Below are positions 10,465 to 22,884 of a DNA stretch of 64,000 nucleotides, one piece after another. Numbering within the stretch: position 1 is the first letter of the stretch; every line of letters starts with the position of its first letter. The notes under the pieces are model-generated. The model was not told where the DNA came from. It searched no databases and saw only the letters and a program-made list of their open reading frames with translations. The stretch lies in NCBI RefSeq assembly GCF_022965805.1, contig NC_133114.1, positions 3,864,261-3,928,260 on the forward strand, in the 5' to 3' direction. The position numbers and the translations under genes were made by a program. Source of the stretch: Primulina eburnea (taxonomy: Eukaryota > Streptophyta > Magnoliopsida > Lamiales > Gesneriaceae).

Positions 10465-11961
10465 GTAATATTCTGCCTTGAAAATATTTGTTTTTATTTT
10501 CTGAAAAATCGAATATCTTGAAATTTTGGGAAATGGATTTTCAGTTTTACGTAAGAAACTTGAAATTTAAAGATTGGACGTAATAATATTAAGAAACTTA
10601 CCTTAGAATTGTGTTCTCGGTTGCACCTTGAAGGCTTGAAAATTAATAAATAAAATTTCTGAATCTGGAAATGAAACGATAAAATTTTGAGAGCACAACT
10701 TTCGGGAGGAGAAATTGCAAGAGAATGCTTTGAAGATGAAGTGCATGCAATTCATTCTAATTCAATCAATTGCAGTGCAATAACGTCTACTCATTTAATA
10801 TATGAAGCATACACATTAAAATAAATAACGTGTATGTATATAATATTTGGTTAAATAATTTCTACACATTAAAATAATTCCAAGTTCGATGTAATTTCTA
10901 ATACATGTTTAGAAATTATTTTTGCATATTAGATATAATGTCAAATATTATGGATAAGTGTTTGATGTGTACATGCAAATTTAATATTATGTTTGCATTT
11001 ATTTTTGAAATTTAAAATACAAATAATGTTGAAAAATAATTGATACATCAATATTCACATTATGTTCATATTAAATTTATTAAGTTGTTTATAATTTGAA
11101 ATGAACATATCAAGTAAGATGTGAATATAATATTATAAAATAAAATATTTCAGATGTTCACAAATGAACAAATAATCCACACTTTATCACTACTCTGATA
11201 AAAGAGAAAAACTGATGAGGAGCCCACATTTTCACGTAAATGTAATCCTCACTTTATCACTACTCTGATTGAAGATAAAAACTGATGAGAAACGTATTTG
11301 TTCATATTAAGTAAAAATGTGAATATAAAGTTATTTAATAAAAAAAATTGGCTTATAAAGATTCACATAAATGTGGATAATTAAATTGAATAATAATTAT
11401 AAGGCGACGTAAGAAAACATGATCGGAGAGAGTTCTTCATAGTTCGGTTTAAACTGCCTTGATTTGTCACTGGTCTCCTTGAAGAATGTTGCTCTGACTA
11501 AGTTAGTTATTTAAAGGGCCTTAGCACTACCTATCTTTCCTGGGAGCACTCTTGGAAAATTATGATTATGTTACTAAATATTTATTCTATAAAGTATTAA
11601 AGTAAAGCCAAAATTTTGTCCCGTGAACCACATAATTTTAAATAATTGAGGAATAGCCACAACATGCTTAATTATGAAAAATTGTGCATTAATTGGTTTG
11701 AATCACATAATGGACATCAATTGTAATTAATTATATAAACATAATAAATGTTACCCCATATGGATTTTTATTATATTTATATAACTAATTAGGTTAAAAT
11801 ATCAAATTATATTTTTCTTAATTTACCCACAGGAGTTAAGGAAAATATATTTTGATAGTTTTATCATAAAGTTACAGAAAAATCTTATTGAATTAAAATT
11901 TTAGCCCACATGCAAATTTTATGTCACTAGATTTTTAAAACATGAATTATATTAGTAAAAC
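10465..11961 (+). other. Element A leader, non-coding, with 70-bp direct repeat
   Basis: About 1.5 kb between primer site and gag. The block ACTTTATCACTACTCTGAT plus AACTGATGAG occurs at 11181-11219 and again at 11251-11289, 70 bases apart. Whether it is a regulatory leader or later inserted DNA cannot be told. Confidence 0.5.
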
Positions 11962-12701
11962 ATGGTATTGTCTCAAAATTTTAAGCATATGATATTTTTT
12001 GCAATTATGCAACCTGCAAGTTTTTCTGATATGAAATGTGACATTCCCGAACTAAAGGGCGATAATTATAAAATATGGAAAGAAAGAATTCTTCTTAAAT
12101 TGGGGTGGATGGATATTGATTATGTTATACGAAAAGACGAATCATCTGCTATTAAGACCAAAATCTATGCTGGTATGCGTGGTTCTGTCGATCAGTATAA
12201 TAATGTCAGAGAATTACTGAAGGCTATTGATGAACAATTCAGTCTTCAGATAAGGCACTTGCCATCACCCTAATTATGAAATTTTCTTCATTAAGTCTCA
12301 CCGGTGTGAGGTGTGCGGAGCACATCATGAAGATACGGGACATAGCGGCTCGGCTCAAAACACTTGAAGTGGAAATATCTGAGACTTTTCTTGTGCACTA
12401 CATTTTATGCAGTATTCCACAACAGTATAGGCCCTTCAAAATTTCCTATAACACACATAAGGATAAATGGTCAATTAATGAATTATTGACCATGTGTGTT
12501 CAAGAGGAAGGAAGGTTGTTGATGGAAACAAGTGATAATGTATTTATGACAACACAAGGAAATTATAAGAAGCAAGCCAAAGTCAAGGGAAAAAGGAAAA
12601 GAATAATTCCACCCCAACCCAACATCAAGAAAGAATCCAAGTGTTGCTTCTGTAAAAAGATGAGACACATGAAGAAGGATTACAATAAATTTAAGGATTG
12701 A
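11962..12701 (+). pseudogene. Element A gag remnant
   Basis: Copia-type gag (UBN2/DUF4219 style): the N-terminal motif LKGDNYKIWKERI is clear, and the central part with LVHYILCSIPQQY continues in a second frame from about 12276. A stretch after DESSAI appears to be missing. The zinc knuckle near 12640 reads C-x2-C-x4-H-x4-Y, so the last cysteine is lost. Broken by a stop near 12271 and a frame change. Confidence 0.8.
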
Positions 12702-12765
12702 CTTGAAAATAAAGGTACTCCTACTTCATTTGTCTGTTATCAATCTAATATGGTTGATATGATTT

Positions 12766-15699
12766 ATAACACATGGTGGATTGATTCTGGTTCTACAATT
12801 CATGTTACAAATACCTTACAGGGTATGTAAAGCCTAAGGAAACCTCAAGGAAATGAGCGGAGCATCTATTCAGGAAACAAGATGTCTTCGCATGTGGAGG
12901 CTATTGGGACTTGCTGCCTTATATTGGATAGTTGTTTTATTTTAAAATTGGAAAAGACATTTTATGTTTCTAGTTTTTCTAGGAATTTAATTTCAGTTTC
13001 AAAACTTGTACCTCTTAGTTATTCCTTTCAATTTTTGGACAAATCAATAAATTTGTTTTATAAATCAAATCTTATTGGAAATTGTACAATGATTGATGGT
13101 CTTTTCTATATTTCTTTTCAAAATAATAACACCACTATGCATGTTCAAGGAGGTACTAAAATATGAGTTATAAATGAAGATTCCTCTATACTATAGCATC
13201 GGAGATTGGGACACATATCCATAGAGCGAATTAAAAGATTAGTAAATGATGGAGTACTCAGTACTTTTGATTTTACTAATTTTGAGACTTGTTTGGACTG
13301 CATTAAGGGAAATCAGAATAATAAGTCTAAAAAGGTGCCAAGAGGAGTACATAAATATTAGGAATCATACATTCAGATATTTGTTCTCCAGATATGGACA
13401 TGCAAAGTCCGAAATACTTAATCTCTTTCATTGATGATAACTCACGATATATGTATATCTACATGCTTCATAACAAAAACGATGCACTTGAAGCCTTTAA
13501 ATTTTTTAAGGCCGAAGTGGAGAAGCAATGTGATAAACAAATTAAGATCATGAGAAGTGATAGAGGTGGATAATAGTATGGTAGATATACTAAGAATGGA
13601 CAAGTATCTGGTCCGTTTGCGAAGTTTCTCCAAGAACATGAGATTGTTGCCCAATATACTATGCCTGGTTCTCCAGACCAAAATGGCGTAGCTGAAAGGA
13701 GAAACAGAACATTATTTGACATGGTGAGGAACATGTTTAGTAGCTCCAAACTTCCTAAAGCCTTGTGGACTGAAGCTCTTAAGGCATCTGTGTATATATT
13801 AAACCGAGTTCCAACTAAGGCTTTCTCAAAGACGCCATTTGAGTTATTAAAAGGTTGGAAACCGAGTTTGCAACATATACGCGTTTGAGGTTGTCCTTTT
13901 GAAATAAGAGTTTACAACCCACATGAAAAGAAACTGGTTCCAAGAACTATAAGTGGATATTTCATTGGGTATGCCGAAAAATCAAAAGGGTACAGATTCT
14001 ATTATCCATCTCACAACAATAGAATTGTCGAATCAAGAAATGCAAAATTTCTTGAAAATGACTTGATTAGTGGGAGTGATCTTGACATAGTTTTTTTAGA
14101 ATAATCACATTAATGCACAATCCTCTTATTCAAATGACAGATTTGTCGTTATTCACACCCCTCAAGACCAAATGGGTGTTAGACAACCAGTTACTGAAGT
14201 TCCACAAATCTCTGATGAAAATCCAGTAGATCAAGTTGTTAATGAAGAACAACAAGAAATTGATCAACCAAACAACCTTTGAAGATCTACTAGAATAAGA
14301 AGATCAGCAATATCTTGTGATTATGTTGTGTATTTACAAGAATCAGACTTTAACATCGGAGCCTAAAATGATCCTGAAACGTTTTCACAAGCCTTGAGTT
14401 GTAATGAGTCAACACTATAGTTTAATGCTATGAAAGAAGAGATGAATTCTATGGCAGTTAATGTAGTATGGGATTTGTTCAGTTGCGTGATTGTGTAAAA
14501 ACCATTGGATGTAAATGGGTCTTCAAAACAAATAAAGACTCATTACGCAATATTGAAAGATATAAAACAAGACTCATTGCTAAAGGATTCACTCAGCAAG
14601 AAGGAATCGATTATAAGGAGACTTTTTCTCCTGTATCTCAAAAAGATTCTATTCGTGTCATTCTAGCAATGGTTGCACATTTTGAGTTAGATTTGCAACA
14701 AATGGGCGTGAAACAACTTTTCTCGATAGAGAACTAGAGGAAGATGTTTATATGAAACAACCCGAAGGATTCTTCTCTAATAATGGTGAGCAATTGGTTT
14801 GTAAGCTTAAGAAATTTATATATGGATTGAAACAAGCTTCCCGTCAATGGTATTTAAAATTTCATGATGTTATCTCTTCATTCGGATTCGTTGAGAACCC
14901 ATGGATAAATGTATTTACCAGAAGGTCAATGGGAGCAAGATTTGTTTCCTTGTTCTATATGTGGAGGATAGATTATTTGCAACCAATGATAAGTGTCTGT
15001 TATATGAGGGGAAATAATTTCTCTCTAAACACTTTGATATGAAGGATATGGGGGATGCATCTTATGTCACTGGAATTAAGATACATAGAGACAGAATTCG
15101 AGGTATTCTAGGTCAGTCTCAAGAAACATATATCAACAAATTTTTAGAGAGATATAGGATGAAAAATTGTGCACCAAGTACAGCACCCGTTGTGAAAGAC
15201 GATAAATTCAATTTGAGCTTATGCCCAAAGAATGATCTAGAGCAGGAACAAACGAAAAACATTCATTATATTTCTGCTGTTGGAAGCTTGATGTATGCTC
15301 AGGTTTGTACTAGACCTGACATTGCATTTATTGTTGAGATGTTGGGAATATATCAGAGTAATCCAAGTTTAGATCAGTGGAAAGCTGGAAAGAAAGTCAT
15401 GAGGTACATTCAAGGGACCAAAGATTATATGCTTATGTTCAGACAAACTGAAGTAATTGGCTACTCTTATTCAGACTACGCTGGCTGCATTGATTCACGA
15501 AAATCCACTTCAGGATATATTTTCATACTAGCTGGAGGAGCTATATCTTGGAGGAGTGCAAAGAAGACATTGACTGCTACTTCCACTATGGAAGCTGAGT
15601 TCGTAGCTTGTTTTGAGGCAACCTCTCATGGTGTATGGTTGAAGAGTTTCATTTTCGAGGCTTAGAATCATGGATTCTATATCTAGGTCATTAAGAATA
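12766..15699 (+). pseudogene. Element A pol remnant (protease to RNase H, interrupted)
   Basis: Protease motif WWIDSGST at about 12776. The integrase zinc-binding His/Cys block follows at about 13196-13320, and the integrase core GSPDQNGVAERRNRT lies at 13667. Reverse transcriptase: KWVFKTNKD at 14513, RLIAKGFTQQEGIDY at 14571 and YGLKQAS at 14821. RNase H: the SDYAG and STMEAEF motifs at 15470-15605. At least six frames are used and stops are frequent; the YVDD catalytic box region near 14960 is damaged. Reading stops at 15699, where a 1.75 kb insertion begins, and resumes at 17449. Confidence 0.85.
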
Positions 15700-17448
15700 C
15701 CCGAGCGGAAAAATATGTCCGCCCGAGCGCCCAACAAGTTAAGAAAACGTGTTTTGGTGTTTGGGAAGGCATAAAATCGAATGGGGTCATCTTTTTACTC
15801 ATTTTTCTTCTCCTTCTTTTCTCTCCATTGGTTTAGAGCTAGGGTTCCTCATTTTCCTTCAATCCAATTTCTTCCAAGACATTAATCTTTGATTGAAGCC
15901 TTAATCTTTACTTGGAGATTAGAATTTCTTCTCCTCAAGAGTTTAGAAGCAAGGTAAGAAAGCTTATTTCCTTAGGTTAGTGATTGAAGGGAAAACAATA
16001 TGGTTGTTTTGTTTGAGTGTTGAGGTAAAGTTGTTAATATAATGATTGATGGAATTATTATTGTTATTGTGTTGTAGGATTATTGTCAAGGTGTTAAGAT
16101 TATCAAATCTTCAAGTAGTTGTAAGTAGATTCTTCCTTTGAATGCATCTCATGAGATATGCATATGATAAATGAAGATTTAATTGATTTTAGCTCCTTTA
16201 AATCATTGATTATGTATATTGTATGTATTGATATTTTGAAAAGAAATAGAATTGAAAGTAAGGGCAAAGTAAAGGAGCCAACCCTTTAGTACGCATGCCA
16301 CGTGTTTGATAAAATTATTCAATGAATGTTTTTATGGCATATTATGATTAAGAAATGATACGGATTCCTTCTTTACACAATTGTTGGGATTTGAGTTTTC
16401 TTGAATATCCAATTTGCAGATCTTGATTCGAAATAGTATTGAATTAATTATGAATTTTGAACAGAAACTACTTTGTTTTGAAAGATGATCAAAGTTCTTG
16501 AGTTATAGTAGAATTCATAGGTTCAAGACTTCTCACATACACATTTCGATCTTCTTTTGGTAATATTTGAAAGGTATGTTACGGTCGGTAACATACAAGG
16601 TAAAAGTATCATTTTTATTTTGAATTGAAAATTCTATGACTCGATGAATTATTTGTGATTTGATGATGATTGTTGTATTGAGATGAGCTTATTATGCTAT
16701 TGAAATGATGATATTGATTTGCATCATTACATTGCATATTGAGCCACTTGTCTATTCAGATTTGATATGGCGGAGGTCGCCTTGATTTATTGATTTGTTG
16801 GACGTATGAGGTTATAGTTGAATTGGCATAGTGTATGCGGAGGTCGCTGCTATGGCCTGAACACTCTCTATAGGCGCACCATAGTCCTGGGATGGTAGAA
16901 CACAGCACACCACCCTGAGCGGATGAGTCGATGGATGTTGCTGGGTGATTCTATTCCCTTGGGTACCCTCTGACCAGATGATTCACTTGATCTTGAGATT
17001 TATTGATAGCCCACAGCTTCTGATCATGCATTGCATTATATTGCATCTTTATGAATTTTATATGAGATATTTGAAATTTTAATTCTCATATGTTATTGAT
17101 TGTATCATACTGGGTTTATACTCACCGACACGTCAGCTACCTCATGTTTTCATGTGCTTGACGGTAGGTGAGGCTAGGCATGGGATACCAGAGTCCAGCT
17201 CCAGGCGAGGAGATACGAGTTAGAGTGGGATTCTTGGGTCTTAGGAGCTATGTGATGATGTTTGGATTTCTTTGGTTCACTACTTTTTGTTGGCATGTTG
17301 AAAATTATATTTCCAACATTTGAGACATTTAAATTATTCTGACAATGTTTATGTGGATTTGTGAACCACAAATTATGTATTTTACTCAATCATTTAGTTT
17401 GTTACAATTATAATCATTAGTATTAGATATCGGACCCTGGGCGCCACA
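15700..17448. mobile_element. 1.75 kb insertion in element A RNase H, probable Ty3/gypsy solo LTR
   Basis: The RNase H frame breaks after SLRI and picks up again at CDNSAAAFMAK, so the block between is inserted. It has no ORF. The right end (ACCCTGGGCGCCACA) ends in CA and, together with the phrase CTGGGTTTATACTCACC near 17111, resembles plant Ty3/gypsy LTRs as I remember them. The left end lacks a clean TG start and no matching target duplication is visible, so the left junction may be deleted. Confidence 0.45.
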
Positions 17449-17678
17449 TTTGTGACAATTCAGCAGCTGCTTTTATGGCTAAAAATAACAAAAATGGTAG
17501 TCGAAGCAAGCACATCGAGATTAAGTATTTAGCCATACGAGAACATGTTAAAGATAAGAAGTTACTTATAGAGCACATTAGCACTGAATTGATGATTGCA
17601 TATCTTTTGACTAAAGGCATGCCACCATTGAAATTCAAAGATCATACAGAAAAAATGAGACTTGGTTCTTTTATGTAA
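17449..17678 (+). pseudogene. Element A RNase H C-terminal end
   Basis: Continuation of the split pol: CDNSAAAFMAKNN, RSKHIEIKYLAIREHV, TKGMPPLKFKDH, ending GSFM and a stop at 17676-17678. This is the usual C-terminus of Ty1/copia RNase H. The frame is open from the insertion junction. Confidence 0.88.
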
Positions 17679-17939
17679 TTTTGTTATAAGGACAAAGTTA
17701 ATGAAACTATGATGTGATATTTTCTCATATTTGTTGTGTACACATTCATTGATTTGAGAAATTTCAATAAAGTTGGACCTCGAATAAACATAAGGTTTAT
17801 TCATTAAGTTATAAAGTTTTGAGATACATAATGCATTGTAATACATGGAAGATAATACTCGCTTTTAAAGGACATATCGCCACGATTCATGTATTTTGTT
17901 TTCTCCTATGGTAAATGAGATATGTGTCAAGTGGGAGAA

Positions 17940-18324
17940 CGTAGGAAAAAAATGTCACATATAGTATAGGAAATGACGACGACCATTGCTTACAACTTTT
18001 GATAAAACATGCGTACGCAGCATCAACTTTAGAAATTAAGATGCGTACACGCTTCTTCTTTTGACTCTCGGCTCCCGATACACTCATTGATGGTATGAGA
18101 AACGCCTATAAATAACAGTGATTGAGGTCCCTAAGCACACATCTTATAAGAAAAATATACACCATCTATAGAGAGTGTGAAGTGCTTAGAAGGCTTCAAC
18201 TGGAAAGAAATCATAAAATTTACAAATTTCTGGATGACCAGAGGTAATACTTGATTCGCTTCCGCATATTATTTATCATGTTTATATATGTGCAGAAACA
18301 CGATTTTAAGGAAAAACTCTAACA
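17940..18324 (+). repeat. Element A 3' LTR
   Basis: About 385 bp, preceded by the purine tract AGTGGGAGAA. The first base reads C instead of the expected T (CGTAGG against TGTACG of the 5' LTR). It ends CTCTAACA at 18324, followed by the target duplication TTAAC. Confidence 0.85.
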
Positions 18325-18683
18325 TTAACTCCATTAACTTCAGATCTCTTTCAAATGGAAAGAAATTATCATGGAAGTCTAGATGTCGAAAAGTGTGTGT
18401 GCTCACGTTGAAACAAAGAATTCTTGAAGAAGTATTGGGGGCGATGACTGCCAGTGAAACGCGCCATTATAGAAGATCTCGTAACCAGGTAAATAACCAC
18501 CAGGAGGCACTTTTACATCATGAATTTGCTTCGTCCACGAATCGGTGGCTGAATTGTACATGTCAATCCTTATGCTAATCATCCCCGGACGGTGCCAGAA
18601 TTCTTCGTACTGCTTCTTTCCCATATCCGATATCTGGATAACCTTGTAAGCACCAGTAGCTGGGTCAAACCCAAATCCATATT
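18325..18683 (-). pseudogene. F-box protein pseudogene, middle part
   Basis: Continuation of the F-box copy cut at 10284. On the minus strand it reads FGFDPATGAYKVIQISD, then IDMYNSATDSWTKQI and YNGAFHW, aligning to GFGFDQIGGVYKVIQ, VDLYDSASNSWEQI and FKGAIHW of the F-box gene at 19395-20551. Similarity ends abruptly near 18683, so the F-box domain itself is missing. Frameshifts occur on the element-proximal side. Confidence 0.82.
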
Positions 18684-19390
18684 ATAAAATTTATATAATC
18701 GAAAATACAATTTTTTTCTTATTTTTTGATAAATACATGTGCATGGTTTTTTTTCTTGGAATATGTGGTTTTTATTTCATCAATATGTTACAAGTTTTTC
18801 AATATTAAATATTTTTACACCACCAGCATATAATATAGTATCATACCCAAAACATTTGATCTTGTACATTTATTTCCAGAAACTTTTTAATAAAAAAAAT
18901 TAATAGTGTTGTAGAAAGGCAAGTTTAAAAATAAGTTTGAATGTGATTCGACAATTGGTTTGAAAACCTCTAAATTACTAATATTATAAGTTTATTTTTA
19001 TTTTTTTGGATAAAAATTAACCTCTGAGTAATCTAAAATTTAATGTTTATTTTTAAATAATAAAAAAAACTCTAAAAGAACCCACCCAAGTATTCTTTAA
19101 CCGGATTCTTGATATCTAAGATTTGTGGATCTATTCTTAAATTTGGTATGTTTACGCTATTTTAAACCAATTGACTGAGTTAATACTTAATATAAATAAA
19201 ATTATAGTGAAATTAAACTAATATTTCCTCTTCTTTTTTTAGCATGAAAACCATAATAAATTTACCATTCATCAAATCTAGAATTACAACTGTTTCTCAA
19301 AATAAAAGTTGCCACCGACATATAAACATCTTTAACAAAATACATCGGAATAGCTTCGGCAATCAAATCTGCGATGGTAAAAAAAGCAAG
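18684..19390. other. Gene-free AT-rich stretch
   Basis: Lies between the truncated F-box pseudogene and the second F-box gene. No ORF or repeat recognised. Confidence 0.45.
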
Positions 19391-19394
19391 ATGC

Positions 19395-20551
19395 TCAACT
19401 ACTTAAACCACTGAAAGAGCTGTTTTCACAATCCCTTTCGTTTGAAATTATATCTTTTAAACTAATCAAACTCTCCTCGTAAATTACTGCACTCATCGAA
19501 TCACAGGATCCATAAATCTCAAATTCTTGTAACTTGTTTCCATGGATTGGACAAGCTGCCAGTTGACCCTTGTAGTTTTCACATACCAACCACTCGCTTT
19601 TCAGAAACAAATGGGGCCTAGTAACTGGGAAGGCGCGAATAAAAAAGTGTGGAGTCCATGATTCCTTCTTCCCATATTCCTTCATCACCCAGATCACAAT
19701 CTCACTTGTCACTCCAGCAAATATTGAATAATCACAAAAAACAATTGCGAGGCAACCATCTAACTCCATCAGCTCCGAGGCACCGTCAGGTGGATAGAAG
19801 TTACCTTGGAAATCTAAATGTTGAAAATCCTCTGAGCTCATGTCGAAACATAGAACGAACGAATGATCATGAAGATCATATGTGATGGCAAACCAGTGAA
19901 TAGCACCTTTAAAGAAGAGTCCAACGCTAAGTGATTCAACGAAATCAGGCACTTTTGCTTCGATTTGCTCCCAAGAATTGGAGGCTGAATCGTACAAATC
20001 AACCCGGATGTAATGTAAGTCATGCTCATCCGATATCTGTATAACCTTGTAAACACCACCGATTTGGTCAAACCCAAATCCGTATCCTAAGGGACGGGCC
20101 GTATGATTCTCCGGAAATTTTAGAGGGGGCAACAGCTTGAATTCCCGCAATGCCGGATTACACAAGAAAACAATCCTTCAAGAGCTATGCAGACAAGACC
20201 ATTGCATGGACCATGAATTGGGAAATTTGAGAGATTATACGAAGGGATGTGCAAATCTTCCGAAATTGGGATATACAGATCGGGTGAGACCGATAATTCG
20301 GGGAAATCAGGATCGTGAAAAGAGAGCAGCTGACTTTCCCCACTGTGTGGTAACATAACATGATTTGGTATACGTTTCACGAGCAGGACACTATGTTTCC
20401 TACCGCATTTCAGGTGCCTATCGACGAACAAAGGGCTTCTGATCAAATCTCGCCAAGTTTTAGAAACACACCTGAATTTTAATATAGACTTCAATGGGAG
20501 AAGTATCAAAACTTCAATGAGCACATCCATCGGTAGCCGTGGTTCTTCCAT
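19395..20551 (-). pseudogene. F-box protein gene with FBA domain, single frameshift
   Basis: Predicted SCF ubiquitin-ligase adaptor of about 384 residues. The F-box lies at residues 5-45 (LPMDVLIEVLILLPLKSI, then RCVSKTWRDLI); the rest is an F-box-associated interaction domain with GPCNGLVCI, GFGFDQI, VDLYDSASNSW and GAIHWFA. Start chosen at MEEPRLP (20549-20551), directly before the F-box; an ATG 39 codons upstream adds no domain sequence. Near 20175 the frame changes by one base in a T-rich run, between GLVCIALEGLF and LCNPALREF; everything else is open. It is either a recent pseudogene or a sequence error. Its substrate is unknown. It is the nearest relative of the split F-box copy to its left, so the two are a local duplication. 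Confidence 0.85.
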
Positions 20552-20860
20552 TGTTATGAAGGAATCACTAGTTTGTATTACTTGCTTAATCTTGTACATT
20601 ACATCAGTGGAATTTATAGGCCTCAACAAATTCTGATTAAGGTGCACGATTATCAAAGGAGACTGCATTCATTTTGCTTTAAAGAAAAGCAGATTCGCTT
20701 GATATTCAACTTCATCGATTGGGATAAGAATGAGTTGTAGCCTCAACTCTTGGAAGTTAAAGAACCGTGACTTTTAGGTTTCTCTTTTGATTTATCTTGA
20801 AAAAATTAATTGATGGAACACTTCTCGAGTAAGATCTCATGTTCAGTGTCTCGTGAATAT

Positions 20861-21054
20861 AGAACATATGATTAATAGAAACCTTGTTCGACCCTGTCCG
20901 ATTTCAAATTAATCGAACTCAATTATTATTATTATTATTATTATTATTGTTATTATTATTATTATTATAATATTATTACTATATTATATATTATAATTAG
21001 TCCCTAATAAATGGACTAGGGTCGAACAAGGTTTCTATTAATAATCATATGTTC

Positions 21055-21055
<1 letters not shown>
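20861..21055. repeat. 35-bp inverted repeat flanking an ATT run
   Basis: Arms 20861-20895 and 21018-21055 are reverse complements of one another (AGAACATATGATTAATAG with its partner), differing only by a 3-base insertion (TAA). Between them lies an (ATT)n run at about 20921-20988. No ORF. Confidence 0.85.
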
Positions 21056-21097
<42 letters not shown>

Positions 21098-21133
21098 GTA
21101 ATTCTCCCAAAAATGGACTAAACATAGTAGTAC

Positions 21134-21192
<59 letters not shown>
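21056..21192. repeat. (ATT)n / (AAT)n foldback
   Basis: About 14 ATT units (21056-21098) are followed after roughly 36 bases by about 19 AAT units (21134-21192). The two runs are complementary and can form a hairpin. The whole 20921-21192 stretch is likely to be length-variable. Confidence 0.85.
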
Positions 21193-21194
<2 letters not shown>

Positions 21195-21290
21195 TTCTCA
21201 TCAATCTTCGTTCAAATATATATGTCAATTAATTCTAGAGTGAAATCAAATAAAGAATTATTAGAATAATTATTTTGTGTATTTTTTTTA

Positions 21291-21468
21291 GAGTGGGTAT
21301 AATGTGAGAGTCTCACGGATCTTAATCTGTGAGACGGGTCAACCCTATCCATATTCACAATAAAAAATAATATTATTAGCATAAAAAATAATACTTTTTC
21401 GTGGATGACCCAAATAAAAGATTCGTCTCACAAATAAAACTCGTGAGACCGTCTCACACGAGTTTTTG
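21291..21468 (+). repeat. M1 repeat, copy e
   Basis: GTGAGAGTCTCACGGATC at the left, TGTGAGACGGGTCAACCCTA, CGTGGATGACCC, and GTGAGACCGTCTCACACGAG before GTTTTTG. Close to the family consensus; about 178 bp. Confidence 0.8.
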
Positions 21469-22884
21469 TTTTTTTTAATGGTGAAAATTTTGTAATTTAT
21501 TGAAAAAGAGAAATGTCTTTAATTACAAGATTAATCAGCCAAAAAGGAAAATTATTTTATCTTTTTATAAAAAAAAATTTATTTTATATAATTTTATGTA
21601 TTATATATACTTACAATAGGTTCGACCCTGTCTGATCTCAAATCATGGCCATGCGGCTGCCATCCATCCATGCTGGATTTACTTGCACGAAAATTTAAGA
21701 AAAAAAAATTAGCCACAGCTGCAACCACTGGCACACCACCAACCACAGCTGTAGCACAACCCCCACCGCCAAAACGCGTAGCCAACTTTGCACCATGAAA
21801 ATCCTTGTAGAAACCTAACGAGAACAAGCAGACACAGACAGACACCATCTGATATTGTCTTTTATATATCTTGTATAATATTCGAGACAAGTTATAAAGA
21901 GTGCACAAAAATAAGGAAAAACTGTAATTTTAGTCTGGTACTAAATTGACATGTATTGGATTTTAGTTATGTAACTTATCAAAGTTTGATTTTCGTACAA
22001 TAATTTAGAATTTTTTTAGTTTTGATTTTTTTTTCTCGAAACTACTAAATTTATCGAATATAGTTTATTTGACATTAATTCTCTCATACACATCATATAT
22101 GACGATAATAAAACTCATATTATATACATTAAAATTCATTTGAACAAAAACAAAAACAAAAACAAAAACAAAATGACCTCAAATAGAAAAATACTTCAAA
22201 ATGAGAGGAAAAAAGTTTGTCGTTACATTTTAATTTTGTTTAGGTATATTTTAAGGTGTGTAATATAAGTTGTATTCTCGTTACATGAACCACGTGGAAG
22301 AACATCACTATGTCAAATAAGTAATATATGGTGAATTTAGTGTTTTGGTAAAAAAAAAAGACCAAAACAAAAACAAAATCTAAGTTACTTGATGAAAAAC
22401 AAACCTTGACAAATTACGATACTAAAACTCAAAACAGAACAATTTATAAGACTAAAATTGTAATTTTCTCCCAAAATAGCATTAGTTTTCTTGAAAAGAT
22501 TAGATAACAATAAATTAATAAAATTATAATAAAATTTGAAATCCAAATATTACTTTTTTAAATATAGGATTCAGAACCATGATAATTTAAAATAAAAAGA
22601 TAAAATTTAAGAAAATTAATTAAGTTGTGGAGTAAATAAAATCCAAATTTTCATAAAAATATTACATCTATTAAATATTTAATAAAATAAATTAAGTTGT
22701 GGCAAAAAAAATTCAAATTTTCTATTAAAATATTACATTTAGTCGATATTTACATTAATAAACTTAGAATGCCGGTTTCTTAAATGATGACAACCATCTC
22801 CTTTGAATTAATTTTTAGGATCAAGTGAGGTCACATCTATAATCTTAACAAGACTTATTTGGACATTTAGTCCTTAATAATAAT
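21469..22884. other. Gene-free stretch left of element B
   Basis: AT-rich. Contains a CAAAAA microsatellite at about 22145-22172. The 104-codon minus-strand frame at 21594-21908 has a Gly/Ala/Val-rich part but no family I recognise. Near 21617 a short phrase (TTCGACCCTGTCTGAT) echoes the arm of the inverted repeat at 20887. Confidence 0.4.

Larger units (their letters stand above)
10285..18324 (+). mobile_element. Element A: decayed Ty1/copia (Tork-like) LTR retrotransposon
   Basis: Bounded by the 5-base duplication TTAAC (10280-10284 and 18325-18329), inserted in an F-box pseudogene. LTRs end in CTAACA; the 5' LTR starts TGTACG. The primer site TGGTATCAGAACC (10452-10464) resembles initiator Met-tRNA. 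Gene order gag, protease, integrase, reverse transcriptase, RNase H is that of Ty1/copia, and the protein style resembles the Tork lineage. Many stops and frameshifts, an internally deleted 5' LTR and a 1.75 kb insertion in RNase H show that it is old and dead. Confidence 0.9.

Noticed and set aside
21594..21908. 104-codon minus-strand frame with Gly/Ala/Val-rich part
   Set aside because: Low-complexity composition, no recognisable domain, start region inside AT-rich DNA.
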